The notes below the pieces were generated by a model. The model was given only the letters and a program-made list of their open reading frames with translations. It made no database searches and was not told the origin of the DNA. A stretch of DNA of 64,000 bases from Actinoplanes couchii (GTDB lineage Bacteria; Actinomycetota; Actinomycetes; Mycobacteriales; Micromonosporaceae): positions 27,275 to 91,274 of the forward strand of contig NZ_BOMG01000033.1 in assembly GCF_016862075.1 (NCBI RefSeq), given 5' to 3'. How positions within the stretch are numbered: position 1 is the stretch's first letter; every line of letters begins with the position of its first letter. A program made the position numbers and the translations under genes. Shown piece by piece: positions 20,824-28,613 of this stretch.

Positions 20824-21455
20824 CGTGACTCCTTGTGACGCGTTGCGTCTCGTATTTTGTGTGTTGCGTTGCCGGAAAAGCCGGCCAACGTGGCGCCCAG
20901 TGCATTGATCAGTACGCAGTGTTGATCTCAAGTGCGAACTGGCACACCAAACACTCAAGGGCACGCATGAGCGCAGAAACCCGCCGGAGAAACCACGGGA
21001 ATCTGATAGGTGCAAGAGCTCAAACCCCGATCGAACAGGGGCATGAGTGGGCGCGACTGGCGACAACTCCATAGTCCGCTGATACCCATCCTCCGTCAAG
21101 CCGAGGCCGTGCCGGTTGCCCACTTCAGCTCAGTGAATCACGCCACCAGGGCACCTCATCAGGCCTTATACAACTTTTGGGGGCATGTCGATCTCGTCGA
21201 GGGTAGCCCGTTTTTGCAAGATCTGATGCGGGTGTCCGCTTCGCATCACTCCCGTCCGGCAACCGGATCGCTACGGTCCGGCGCACTATCGGCGGACCGC
21301 ATCCGGACGATCACACAAAGGATCGGCGCGACATCGATGCGGCCACACCGCGCCCGGATCACGCCGGCCGGTCGTGAATCCCGCCCGCCTGTCGCGGCCT
21401 TTCGGGCATAAACGGGCAAAGACGGCTGACAAATAGGCTGAAAAGGTGCGTAATT
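20824..21455. other. 632-bp spacer without a convincing gene
   Basis: Lies between the divergent small coiled-coil gene and the PelF-like gene. Base composition is noticeably less GC-rich than its surroundings. A plus-strand frame at 21010-21411 exists but has no family features, no clear Shine-Dalgarno and non-actinobacterial codon use, so I do not call it. A TAGGCT hexamer at 21434-21439 fits a -10 element about 17 nt before the GTG at 21456. No matching -35 is seen. It may hold regulatory DNA or an unannotated small RNA. Confidence 0.5.
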
Positions 21456-23033
21456 GTGTCGCCTAGCCGACATGCTCCGGTAACTTCGGCCGGTTGTGTC
21501 GTTGCCCCCAGCGTGAATCCGACCCCGTCGCGCGAGCGCATCTGCCTGCTCACCGGTGGCGGGTACCCGTACCGGCGGGACGCCCTCGGTGGATGGTGCC
21601 GGACCCTGGTGGAGGGGCTGCGCCGCTTCCACTTCGAGTTGCTGACCGTCACGGACCGTGAACCTCCGTCCGCTCCGGCGTACCCCCTGCCCCTCCACGT
21701 CGCCTCGGCCCGTGCCGTCGCGCTGGGCCACGACCAGGCCCGCTCCGACCGCCGCCGCGGCAGCTCCCCGGACGGCGCCGCCGACGCCGCGGCCCTGCTC
21801 TGCCGGGGCCTGGTCAGCGATGATCCCCCGGTCGCCGCCCTGTTCACCGACGGGCTACGACGCGTCGCCGGACTGTGCCGGCCGGACGGCCCGGAGGTCG
21901 ACGCCACCCCGCTGGCCGCCCTCCCGCTCACCGAGGCGCTGCTGGAGGCCTGGCGGCAACGACCGGACCGGGCGCCGCTGCCCCGGCTCAGCGTGCGCGA
22001 CGCCCGGACCGCGGCCACCCTGCTCCGGCACGCCCTGCGCGCGGTCGCCGTACCGCTGCCCGAGGTCGACCTGGTGCACTGCGTCGGCGGGACGACACCG
22101 CTGCTCGCGGCACTGGCCGGGCAGTGGCGCACCGGGACACCGCTGCTGCTCACCGAGGCGCGCGCGGCGGTGCTCCGGCAGCGGCCCGCCGAGGACCGGC
22201 TGTCCACCGGGGTCCGTACCGTGCTGCGCCGGTTCCGCCGGGCGGTGACCCGCACCGGGTACGCCGAGGCCACCCTGATCGCGCCGCTCAGCGCCTACCA
22301 CCACGGCTGGGCGCTGGAGCACGGCGCGGTCCCGGCCCGGCTCGTGCAGGTGCCCGCCGGGGTGGACCCGCGCGAGTACCCGGGCGCCGCCGAACCGGAC
22401 GGGCCACCGACCGTGGTGTGGGCCGGCAGCGGCGCACCGGACAGCGGGCTGAACCTGATGCTGGACGCGTTCACCGAGGTCGCGGCGGCCCTGCCGGGTG
22501 CCGTGCTGCACCTGGTCGGGGTGACCGCCGCCCACGAGGAGCACTGCGCCGAGCAGATCGAACGGACCGGGCTGGGCCGGGCGGTCCGGATGCACCCGCT
22601 GCCCGCCGACCCCCGGGACCGGTACACCGTCGGGCAGGTGGTGGCCCACGTGCCGGGCCCGGCCGACCCGCCGTACCGCCTGGTGGAGGCCATGATGTCG
22701 GGCCGCGCCGTGGTCGGCGTGGACATCGGGCCGGCCGGCGAGACGCTCGGCGACACCGGGATCCTGGTGCCCGCCGGGGATCCCGCCGAACTGGCGATAG
22801 CGGTCGTCGCGCTGCTGCGGTCCCCGCCGCGGAGACGGTCGCTCGGCGAGGCGGCCCGCCGCCGGGCCCTCACCCGTTACACCGTCGACCGGGTCACCCG
22901 GGTGTACGGCGCTCTCTACACCGACCTCGCCGCGGCGCCCCCGGCCGAGGCCTTCGACCTGGCGCTGACCATTCCCGCGCCCCGGACCACACCGCCGGCG
23001 ACCCTCCGCTGGCTGACTCGGGAGACCTCATGA
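21456..23033 (+). CDS. PelF-like GT4 glycosyltransferase
   Basis: About 525 residues, resembling cytosolic PelF, which polymerises the Pel exopolysaccharide from UDP-sugars. The N-terminus RICLLTGGGYPYRRDALGGW matches the DUF3492/PelF opening. The C-terminal GT-B half has VVWAGSG, VHLxGV-type strands and RLVEAMMSGRAVVGVDIG plus GILVPAGDP, the GT4 donor-site region. GTG start with AAAGG upstream; a GTG at 21513 is an alternative. Its TGA overlaps the next ATG (ATGA), so it is first in a coupled three-gene cassette. Assignment to PelF rather than another GT4 rests on the N-terminal domain and neighbours. Confidence 0.82.
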   Translation: MSPSRHAPVTSAGCVVAPSVNPTPSRERICLLTGGGYPYRRDALGGWCRTLVEGLRRFHFELLTVTDREPPSAPAYPLPLHVASARAVALGHDQARSDRRRGSSPDGAADAAALLCRGLVSDDPPVAALFTDGLRRVAGLCRPDGPEVDATPLAALPLTEALLEAWRQRPDRAPLPRLSVRDARTAATLLRHALRAVAVPLPEVDLVHCVGGTTPLLAALAGQWRTGTPLLLTEARAAVLRQRPAEDRLSTGVRTVLRRFRRAVTRTGYAEATLIAPLSAYHHGWALEHGAVPARLVQVPAGVDPREYPGAAEPDGPPTVVWAGSGAPDSGLNLMLDAFTEVAAALPGAVLHLVGVTAAHEEHCAEQIERTGLGRAVRMHPLPADPRDRYTVGQVVAHVPGPADPPYRLVEAMMSGRAVVGVDIGPAGETLGDTGILVPAGDPAELAIAVVALLRSPPRRRSLGEAARRRALTRYTVDRVTRVYGALYTDLAAAPPAEAFDLALTIPAPRTTPPATLRWLTRETS

Positions 23034-24715
23034 CCGTCACTCCCCCGCGCGAGACGGGCGGCGCCGTCACCCGGTCCGCCCGCAACCGCAACCGGCGGCG
23101 TCTCAACGCCTCCTCCTCGGCCTCGCCCGAGAACCGGCACACACCTGTCAACCAGGCGGATCCGGCGCCGGCCCGGCGCAGCGGGAAACACGCCGCCGAG
23201 GAGCCGTTCGCCGCCGCCGGATTCACCGACGTCGGGTTCCCGGCGCCGGTGTGGGATCCGTGGACCACCGACCCCGGGCAGGCCGGGCCACCGGACGGCC
23301 GCACCGATCCGCTGGACGGGCCGGCCTTTCAAAAACACGACGACGACCTGATCTTCCCGTACGACGACAGCCCGGCCACGTGGAACGAGGGCACCCCGGC
23401 GGGCGGCACCGGGGAACGCGAACGGGCCTGGGACGCCTGGTCCCGGACGTCCACCGACGAGGAGCCGCTGCCCAGCCTCGACGAGGACCCGGTCGTACCG
23501 GCGCAGTCCGAAGGGGGTTTCCAGGACCGTGGCCGGTGGGCACACGCCCGGCGCACCCACAGCGTCTACCTGCGGACCGCGGTGGTCCGCTGCGCCCTCT
23601 ACCTGGGACCGCTGAGCGTCGCGGTGGCCGCGGCGGAACCACTGGGCCGGGTGGCCTGGCCGGTGACCGCGCTGATGCTGTTCTTCGGCTGGACCGCCGC
23701 CCAGGGCCTGACCAGCGTCGGGGTGAGCCTCGCCGGCCGGGGCAAACGGTCGGCCGCGGCCCGGGTGGTGGCCGCCGGGTTCGCCGCCATGATCGGGCTG
23801 TGGTGCGCGCTGGTGTGGGTCGCCCCCGAACAGGTGCTCGGGCCGGACCGGGCGCTGGCCGCCACCGTCGGCGTCTGCGGGCTGCTCACCCTCGCCACCG
23901 TGACCGTCGCCCTGGTCACCCGGGCGGAGAGTTCGGTCGCCGGCTGGTTCACCCCGTGCTGGCTGCTCGCCGCCGCGGCGATGGCCGACGCCGCCGGACT
24001 CGCCGAGGCCGCGCTGGTGCCGGTCGAGACGATGCTCCCGGCCGCCATCGTGGCGACCGCGGTCCGCGCCTTCCGGCCCGCCGTGCTCACCGCCGGCCGC
24101 GCCCGTGTCCCCCGCCTCACCCCGGCCGAGCACCGGCGCGGGGTGGCGCACGCGGTCGTCGGCGCCGCCCAGGCGGTCTGCGTGACCCTGCTGTGGCAGG
24201 GCTGCCCGGCGGTGATGCCGCTGCCGGTGGCACCGCTGCTGCTGGCCGTACCGCTGATGGAAGGCCTGATCGGCTGGCACACCGCGCGGGTCGACGCCGC
24301 GCTGGACTCGGCCGAGAGCACCCAGCAGTTCGACAGGCACGTCCGCAACATCACCGCGATCACCCTGGCCGCGCTGGTGCCGCCGTTCGCCGCCGGATGC
24401 GGGCTGCTGGTCGCCGCGTACCGGCTGCCCGCCGGGCTGGCCGACCTGCCCGTGGCCCGCGAAGCGGTCCTGGCGCTCGCCGCCGGCACCCTGCTCAGCG
24501 GCATCTTCGCGATCACCTTCCTGCTGGCCGCCCGGTCCCGGCACGGCATCGCCGCGACCCTGGCCGGCATCCCGCCGCTCGCCGCCACGGCGCTGGCCCT
24601 GTTCGCCGCACCGGCCGGGCTGCTGCCCGCCACCGTCGCGCTGCTCGCCGCCACCCACCTGGCCGGCCTGATCATCGTCGCCCTGACCGCCGCCGACCTC
24701 CGGAGGACGCCGTGA
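23030..24715 (+). CDS. Polytopic membrane protein in the PelG position
   Basis: 561 residues. About 170 N-terminal residues are hydrophilic, Pro/Asp-rich and probably disordered. They are followed by roughly ten to twelve hydrophobic segments beginning near VYLRTAVVRCALYLGPLSV and ending before ADLRRTP. I do not recognise a named family with certainty. It follows a PelF-like transferase directly, where PelG, a flippase-like exporter, is encoded in pel loci, so export or flipping of the product is the working inference. The ATG overlaps the upstream stop, and its own TGA overlaps the next GTG (GTGA). Confidence 0.8.
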   Translation: MTVTPPRETGGAVTRSARNRNRRRLNASSSASPENRHTPVNQADPAPARRSGKHAAEEPFAAAGFTDVGFPAPVWDPWTTDPGQAGPPDGRTDPLDGPAFQKHDDDLIFPYDDSPATWNEGTPAGGTGERERAWDAWSRTSTDEEPLPSLDEDPVVPAQSEGGFQDRGRWAHARRTHSVYLRTAVVRCALYLGPLSVAVAAAEPLGRVAWPVTALMLFFGWTAAQGLTSVGVSLAGRGKRSAAARVVAAGFAAMIGLWCALVWVAPEQVLGPDRALAATVGVCGLLTLATVTVALVTRAESSVAGWFTPCWLLAAAAMADAAGLAEAALVPVETMLPAAIVATAVRAFRPAVLTAGRARVPRLTPAEHRRGVAHAVVGAAQAVCVTLLWQGCPAVMPLPVAPLLLAVPLMEGLIGWHTARVDAALDSAESTQQFDRHVRNITAITLAALVPPFAAGCGLLVAAYRLPAGLADLPVAREAVLALAAGTLLSGIFAITFLLAARSRHGIAATLAGIPPLAATALALFAAPAGLLPATVALLAATHLAGLIIVALTAADLRRTP

Positions 24716-25269
24716 AGACCCTGTTCCCCCCGTACGCCCACCCGTCGCAGGAACTGGAACTGGACGCCGAGACCTGGATCGTCAGGCAACAGCCCGGCGA
24801 CCGCCGCAGCCTGCACCAGGCCCTCGGCCGCATCGACCTGGACTGGGGCAGCAGATCCCTCGCCGACGTGCTGGCCGACGTGGACGCGTGGCGCGCCGAC
24901 GGCGTCGAGGGCCTCTTCCTGGACCGCGCCCCCGCCGGATCCGGCGGCGTCGGCCCGGTAGCCCTGACCGTCCGCCTGGCGGCCCGGCGCGGCCTGCACC
25001 GGGTGGTGATCAATCCCGGTGTGCCGACCCATCCCCTCTACCGGGACCTGGGCGTCCGGATCTGCACCTTCGAAGGCCCGTGGTCGTCCTACCAGAGCTG
25101 GGACGGCGACGGGGTACGCCCCGGCGACGGCCACATCGTGCACGGGGTGCCCGCACCGCTGCTCACCGCCGCCCGCCGCCTGATGGGCCGCAGAGGCGCC
25201 GGTTTCGGCCTGGCCACCGACGCGTCCCCCCGGCGCGGCGCCGAACACGCCGGCCAGGCCGCGGCCTGA
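24712..25269 (+). CDS. Short spherulin-4-like (GH135/GH166-related) protein
   Basis: 185 residues. FPPYAHPS, ADVDAWRADGVEGLFLDRAP, RRVVINPGVPTHPLYRDLGV-like strands and TFEGPWSSYQSW match the spherulation-specific family 4 fold. That fold is shared by Sph3 (GH135) and the PelA hydrolase domain (GH166), enzymes that cut galactosamine-rich exopolysaccharides. It is shorter than the usual 220-260 residues, apparently lacking early barrel strands. The family Asp-Glu pair reads LDR here, so the Glu is absent. No signal peptide is seen. GTG start with GGAGG. It may be a binding or degenerate enzyme rather than an active hydrolase. Confidence 0.75.
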   Translation: MKTLFPPYAHPSQELELDAETWIVRQQPGDRRSLHQALGRIDLDWGSRSLADVLADVDAWRADGVEGLFLDRAPAGSGGVGPVALTVRLAARRGLHRVVINPGVPTHPLYRDLGVRICTFEGPWSSYQSWDGDGVRPGDGHIVHGVPAPLLTAARRLMGRRGAGFGLATDASPRRGAEHAGQAAA

Positions 25270-25276
25270 AACCTTT

Positions 25277-25304
25277 CCCGCGCGGGTACGCCCACCCGCG
25301 CGGG
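25277..25304 (+). terminator. Strong hairpin ending the Pel-like cassette
   Basis: A perfect 11-bp inverted repeat (CCCGCGCGGGT / ACCCGCGCGGG) with a 6-nt loop begins 8 nt after the spherulin-4-like stop. No U tract follows. A degenerate copy of the arm recurs about 50 bp downstream. Confidence 0.75.
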
Positions 25305-25389
25305 ATCCGCCCCTCCAGCAGCACCACCGACAGCTCGGGTGCCCGGGCACGCCCACCCGCGCCGGATCCGCCCCGCGCCCGCCCTCTCG

Positions 25390-25785
25390 CCCGCGCCCTC
25401 GACTTTCGATCGGCGCTCACCGCGCGGCCCTCACCTCTTTGACGGGCCTAGCCTTGCGCGCCGCGCCCCTCGCCATTTCGGCCGTCGCGCACCTCAACCT
25501 GCGCCCCCTCGCCTTTGGGCCGCCGCTCACCCGCGGCCGGGCCTCGCGCCCTTGCCCCGCATCGCGCACTTCAGCCTGTACTCCTTGCCTTTGGGCCGCC
25601 GCTCACCCCGCACCCCACGGCCGTGCCCTGCATCGCGCACCTCACCCCGCGCCCCTCGCCTTTGGGCCGCCGCTTACCCCGCACCCCACGGCCGTGCCCT
25701 GCGTCGCGCACCTCAACCTGCGCCCCTCGCTCTTGGAGCCGGCGCTCACCCCGAGTCCCTCGCCCCGCGACCGTGCCTGCCTTGC
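25390..25785. repeat. Degenerate non-coding tandem repeats, period about 71-76 bp
   Basis: The segment CCTTTGGGCCGCCGCT recurs at about 25512, 25588 and 25659, with a diverged copy near 25729 and poorer copies near 25400-25470. Between them TCGCGCACCTCA and CCGTGCCCTGC recur in register. The spacing is 76, 71 and 71 bp. This fills the 521-bp gap between the Pel-like cassette and the DUF4190 gene. I see no gene here. Confidence 0.75.
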
Positions 25786-25790
25786 GGTCC

Positions 25791-26702
25791 TTACTTCTTC
25801 ACCGAGCCGGTGCTGGTGCCGGAGTCGCGGTGGGAGAAGCAGAGGACGTCCGGTTCGTCGTATCCGGTGGCCGTCACCTGGGCCACGTACAGGTTGGGCT
25901 CGCTGTCGTCCTCGGGCGCGGGGGTTCCGGTGTAGGTCTGGTAGAGCTTCCGGCAGCCCTCATCGGCCGCGGTGAGCCGGTCGGCGGTACCGGCCGGGAC
26001 CTGGAAGACACCGACCACCTCGCTGCTGTGCGCCGCCGAGCAGGGCACCGCGTCGATCCGGCTGCCCTTCTGCGCGTCCAGATCCGTGACACAGTCACCG
26101 ACCTTCAGCGCGGTGACCTCGATCGACCGCTCGCCCCGGAGGACTCCGGCGTCGTCACGCACCGGATCGGTGGCCTCCCGGAAGATGGCAAGCCCGACAA
26201 GCCCGATGAAGAAGACCAGGTAGAGCCCGGAAATGATCACCGCGGCGATGCCGTAGTTCCGGCCCCGCCGGTCACCGTTACGGCGACTCTGCACGATCCC
26301 GACGATCCCGAGAACCATCCCGACCACGCCGAACACACAGCCGAACATCGCTGCGACCAGCCCAGCGATCGACAGCCCGTTGGTCTTGCCGTTCCACTGC
26401 GGCCCAGCAGGCGGCGGAGCGTAGTAGGCAGGCGGCGGAGGCGTCCCACCGAACCCCGCGGGAGGCGGCCCATCAAAGCCCACGGGCGGCGGCCCGCCAA
26501 AACCCGCAGGAGCAGGCCCACCAAAGCCGGCGGGAGGAGGCCCGTCAAAGCCGGCGGGAGGAGGCCCGTCAAAGCCGGCGGGGGGCGCTGGGTAAGCCTG
26601 CGGAGGTGTTACTTCGGAGGCCGACGGAGGTGGTATGTCGGAGGGCGACGACGGCGACGGATCCTCGCCACCGGGCCGGTTTTGCTGACCGTGTTGTTCC
26701 AC
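25791..26702 (-). CDS. Pro-rich DUF4190/septum-formation membrane protein
   Basis: 303 residues. An N-terminal Pro/Gly tract has about seven copies of a PPPAGFDG-type repeat (about 40-90). A DUF4190 module has two membrane helices (GLSIAGLVAAMFGCVFGVVGMVLGIVGIVQSRRNGD and the next helix). The C-terminal septum-formation-like domain faces outside and has TALKVGDCVTDL, VPCSAAHSSEVVGVF and a final Cys (DVLCFSHRD), suggesting disulfides. Role unknown; the domain is associated with envelope or septum proteins. GTG start with AAGGTG at 6 nt. Paralogue of the gene at 26904-28469. Confidence 0.85.
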   Translation of the reverse strand: MEQHGQQNRPGGEDPSPSSPSDIPPPSASEVTPPQAYPAPPAGFDGPPPAGFDGPPPAGFGGPAPAGFGGPPPVGFDGPPPAGFGGTPPPPAYYAPPPAGPQWNGKTNGLSIAGLVAAMFGCVFGVVGMVLGIVGIVQSRRNGDRRGRNYGIAAVIISGLYLVFFIGLVGLAIFREATDPVRDDAGVLRGERSIEVTALKVGDCVTDLDAQKGSRIDAVPCSAAHSSEVVGVFQVPAGTADRLTAADEGCRKLYQTYTGTPAPEDDSEPNLYVAQVTATGYDEPDVLCFSHRDSGTSTGSVKK

Positions 26703-26709
26703 CGGCGCA

Positions 26710-26745
26710 CCTTATAAAGGCGATCTTCGCACCGCTGTCCGGTTC
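26710..26745 (-). promoter_or_regulatory. Conserved promoter-like element, copy 1
   Basis: Upstream of the 303-residue gene, the minus strand reads GGACAG (26740-26735), GAAGATC, then CTTTATAAGG, with the GTG about 10 nt further. The same order and spacing occur before the paralogue at 28469. Conservation in otherwise diverged flanks suggests a shared promoter (TATAA-like -10) with a very short leader. Confidence 0.55.
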
Positions 26746-26859
26746 TCAGTGACCATCACCACCGCCTCCGGCTCGGGGATCGCAACCGCCCCTGCCCGGG
26801 CAGCCTCGCCCTGACCCGGCTTGTCGCGGTTCGCCTGGCCAGGTTCCGGATGCACGAAC

Positions 26860-26897
26860 GGGAGCCCGCTCGGGTGTGCCATTTCGCGCGGGCTCCC
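26860..26897 (-). terminator. Hairpin downstream of the second DUF4190 gene
   Basis: A perfect 10-bp inverted repeat (GGGAGCCCGC / GCGGGCTCCC) with an 18-nt loop starts 7 nt beyond the stop at 26904 on the minus strand. No U tract. It separates the two paralogues so that each probably has its own transcript. Confidence 0.6.
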
Positions 26898-26903
26898 GGG
26901 TGG

Positions 26904-28469
26904 TCAGCGCCTTCGGACGGAACCCATGGTCACGTTGGCCTCCTCGTGGGCGAAGCAGATCACGTCCGGGCCGGCCAGGGGGCCGTCTTCCACCTCGACC
27001 CAGTACAGCTGTGCGGCGGCTGCCGGGTCTTCGGGAGCTGGGGAGCCGGTGTACATCCAGTAGTGGTCCGAGCAACCGGCGTCGATGGCGGCATCTCGGT
27101 CGGTGGTGCCGGAGGGGAGCTGGAAGACTCCTACCACCTCGCTGCTGTGCATCAGGGAACACGGCACCGCGTCGATCTTGGAGCCGCTCTGTGAGTTCAG
27201 GTCCTCGATGCAGTCGCCGGGGCGCAGGTCGGTGACGCTGATGGAACGTGGGCCGTTCAGTGCCCCGGTGTCGTCACGTTCCGGGTTGGTGGCCTTCTGG
27301 TACATCACGGAGCCGAGGAGGCCGACGATGAAAACCAGGTACATGCCGGCTACGGCCACCGCGGCGATACCGAGGTTGCGGCCCAGGCGGTCACCGTTGC
27401 GGCGGCTCTGGACGAGGCCGGCGATCCCGAGGACGAGGCCGACCACCCCGAACAGGCAGCCGAGAACCGCGGTGATCAGGCCCGCGATGGACAACCTGTT
27501 GGTCTTGCCGTCCCACTGCGGGGCCGGCCGCGGCCCATACCAGCCGGGCGGCGGCGGACCATAGAGGCCAGCGCCAGGCTGCGGCGATGCGGCATGACCG
27601 GGCTGCGGCGGCGCGGCGAACCCAGACTGCAGAGGTACGGCAAACCCCGGCTGCGGCGGTACGGCAAACCCGGGCGGCGCCTGGCCATAAAAGGCCACCG
27701 GAACCGCCTGAACCGGCAAGCTCGACGCGCCCGGCGCAGTCGCCACGCTCAGCGCACCCGACGCGGTCGGCGTGGTCGATACGCCCGACGTGGTCGACGT
27801 GGTCGGCGCGGTCGGCGCGGTCGGCGCGCCTGACGTGGTCGGCGCGGCCAGCATGGTCGGCTCGCCCGACGTGATCGGCACGGTCGGCACGGTCGGCGCA
27901 GTCGCCACGCCCGACGCGCCCGACGCGCCCGACGTGGTCGGCGTGGTCGATTCGCCCGACGTGGTCGGCGTGGTCGACTCGCCCGACGCGGTCGCCGCGC
28001 CCAGCGCACCCGACGCGCCCGACGCGGCCAGCTCGCCCGATGCGGTCGGCTCGGTCGGCTCGCCCGACGCGGTCGGCTCGGTCGGCTCGCCCGACGCGGT
28101 CGGCTCGGTCGGCTCGCCCGGCGTGGTCAGCGTGGGTAGCTCAGCCGGCGCGGCCGGCTGGGCCGGTGGGGACGGCTGGAGCGGCAGAGCTGCCTCGGTC
28201 CGCGAGGGGAACTCCGTCAGCGAGGAAGGCTCGGTCAGCGAGGAAGGCTCGGTCAGCGAGGAAGGCTCGGTCAGCGAAGAGGGCTCGGTCAGCGAAGAGG
28301 GCTCGGTCGGGGCGGTCGGGCTGGTTGGAGCGGGTGGGTGGGGCTGACCGGGTGGGGCGGTTGGGATGGGGGGCTGGTGTGGGGTGGGCTGTGGGAGTGG
28401 GGGGTTGTCTGCGGGTGGCGGCGGAAGGGGCTCGCCGTCGGGATCGGGCTTGGTGTCCTGCTGGGTCAC
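26904..28469 (-). CDS. Repeat-rich DUF4190/septum-formation membrane protein, longer paralogue
   Basis: 521 residues with the same DUF4190 two-helix module and C-terminal Cys-containing domain (DLRPGDCIEDLN, VPCSLMHSSEVVGVF, DVICFAHEE) as its neighbour. It has a 300-residue N-terminal low-complexity region: five TEPSSL units, three GEPTEPTAS units, and STTPTTSGE and APTT-type Ser/Thr/Ala/Pro runs. These are probably cytoplasmic and disordered, given the two-helix topology. GTG start with a weak Shine-Dalgarno. The DNA of the repeats is internally near-identical, pointing to recent expansion. Confidence 0.85.
   Translation of the reverse strand: MTQQDTKPDPDGEPLPPPPADNPPLPQPTPHQPPIPTAPPGQPHPPAPTSPTAPTEPSSLTEPSSLTEPSSLTEPSSLTEPSSLTEFPSRTEAALPLQPSPPAQPAAPAELPTLTTPGEPTEPTASGEPTEPTASGEPTEPTASGELAASGASGALGAATASGESTTPTTSGESTTPTTSGASGASGVATAPTVPTVPITSGEPTMLAAPTTSGAPTAPTAPTTSTTSGVSTTPTASGALSVATAPGASSLPVQAVPVAFYGQAPPGFAVPPQPGFAVPLQSGFAAPPQPGHAASPQPGAGLYGPPPPGWYGPRPAPQWDGKTNRLSIAGLITAVLGCLFGVVGLVLGIAGLVQSRRNGDRLGRNLGIAAVAVAGMYLVFIVGLLGSVMYQKATNPERDDTGALNGPRSISVTDLRPGDCIEDLNSQSGSKIDAVPCSLMHSSEVVGVFQLPSGTTDRDAAIDAGCSDHYWMYTGSPAPEDPAAAAQLYWVEVEDGPLAGPDVICFAHEEANVTMGSVRRR
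28080..28310 (-). repeat. In-frame tandem repeats in the longer DUF4190 gene
   Basis: Around 28020-28120 a 27-bp unit (GCCCGACGCGGTCGGCTCGG core) repeats about three times. Around 28215-28310 an 18-bp unit (GGCTCGGTCAGCGAGGAA) repeats five times. Both periods are multiples of three and keep the frame, so repeat number can change without disrupting the protein. Confidence 0.8.
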
Positions 28470-28475
28470 CGGGGC

Positions 28476-28512
28476 ACTTTATATAGATGATCTTCTAGCG
28501 TGCTGTCCTTTT
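28476..28512 (-). promoter_or_regulatory. Conserved promoter-like element, copy 2
   Basis: The minus strand reads GGACAG (28508-28503), GAAGATC, then CTATATAAAG about 10 nt before the GTG at 28469, matching the element at 26710-26745. It lies in the 144-bp gap downstream of mutM's stop region. Confidence 0.55.
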
Positions 28513-28613
28513 TGCAGTGACCGGCACCACCGCGTCCGGCCCGGCGGTCGCGGGGCGGTCCGGGGTCGGGACCGCCTCGCGTGATTCCCACGGGGCTCTG
28601 GGTTGATCCCGTA

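Noticed and set aside
20629..21123. Longer 164-codon version of the small coiled-coil gene
   Set aside because: The first 100 codons look non-coding. ATG 20823 has a good ribosome site and gives a compact coiled-coil protein.
21010..21411. Plus-strand 133-codon frame in the long spacer
   Set aside because: No Shine-Dalgarno, no domain features and codon use unlike the neighbours.
27730..28310. CRISPR array in the DUF4190 repeat region
   Set aside because: The repeats are adjacent, in frame, multiples of three and have no unique spacers.
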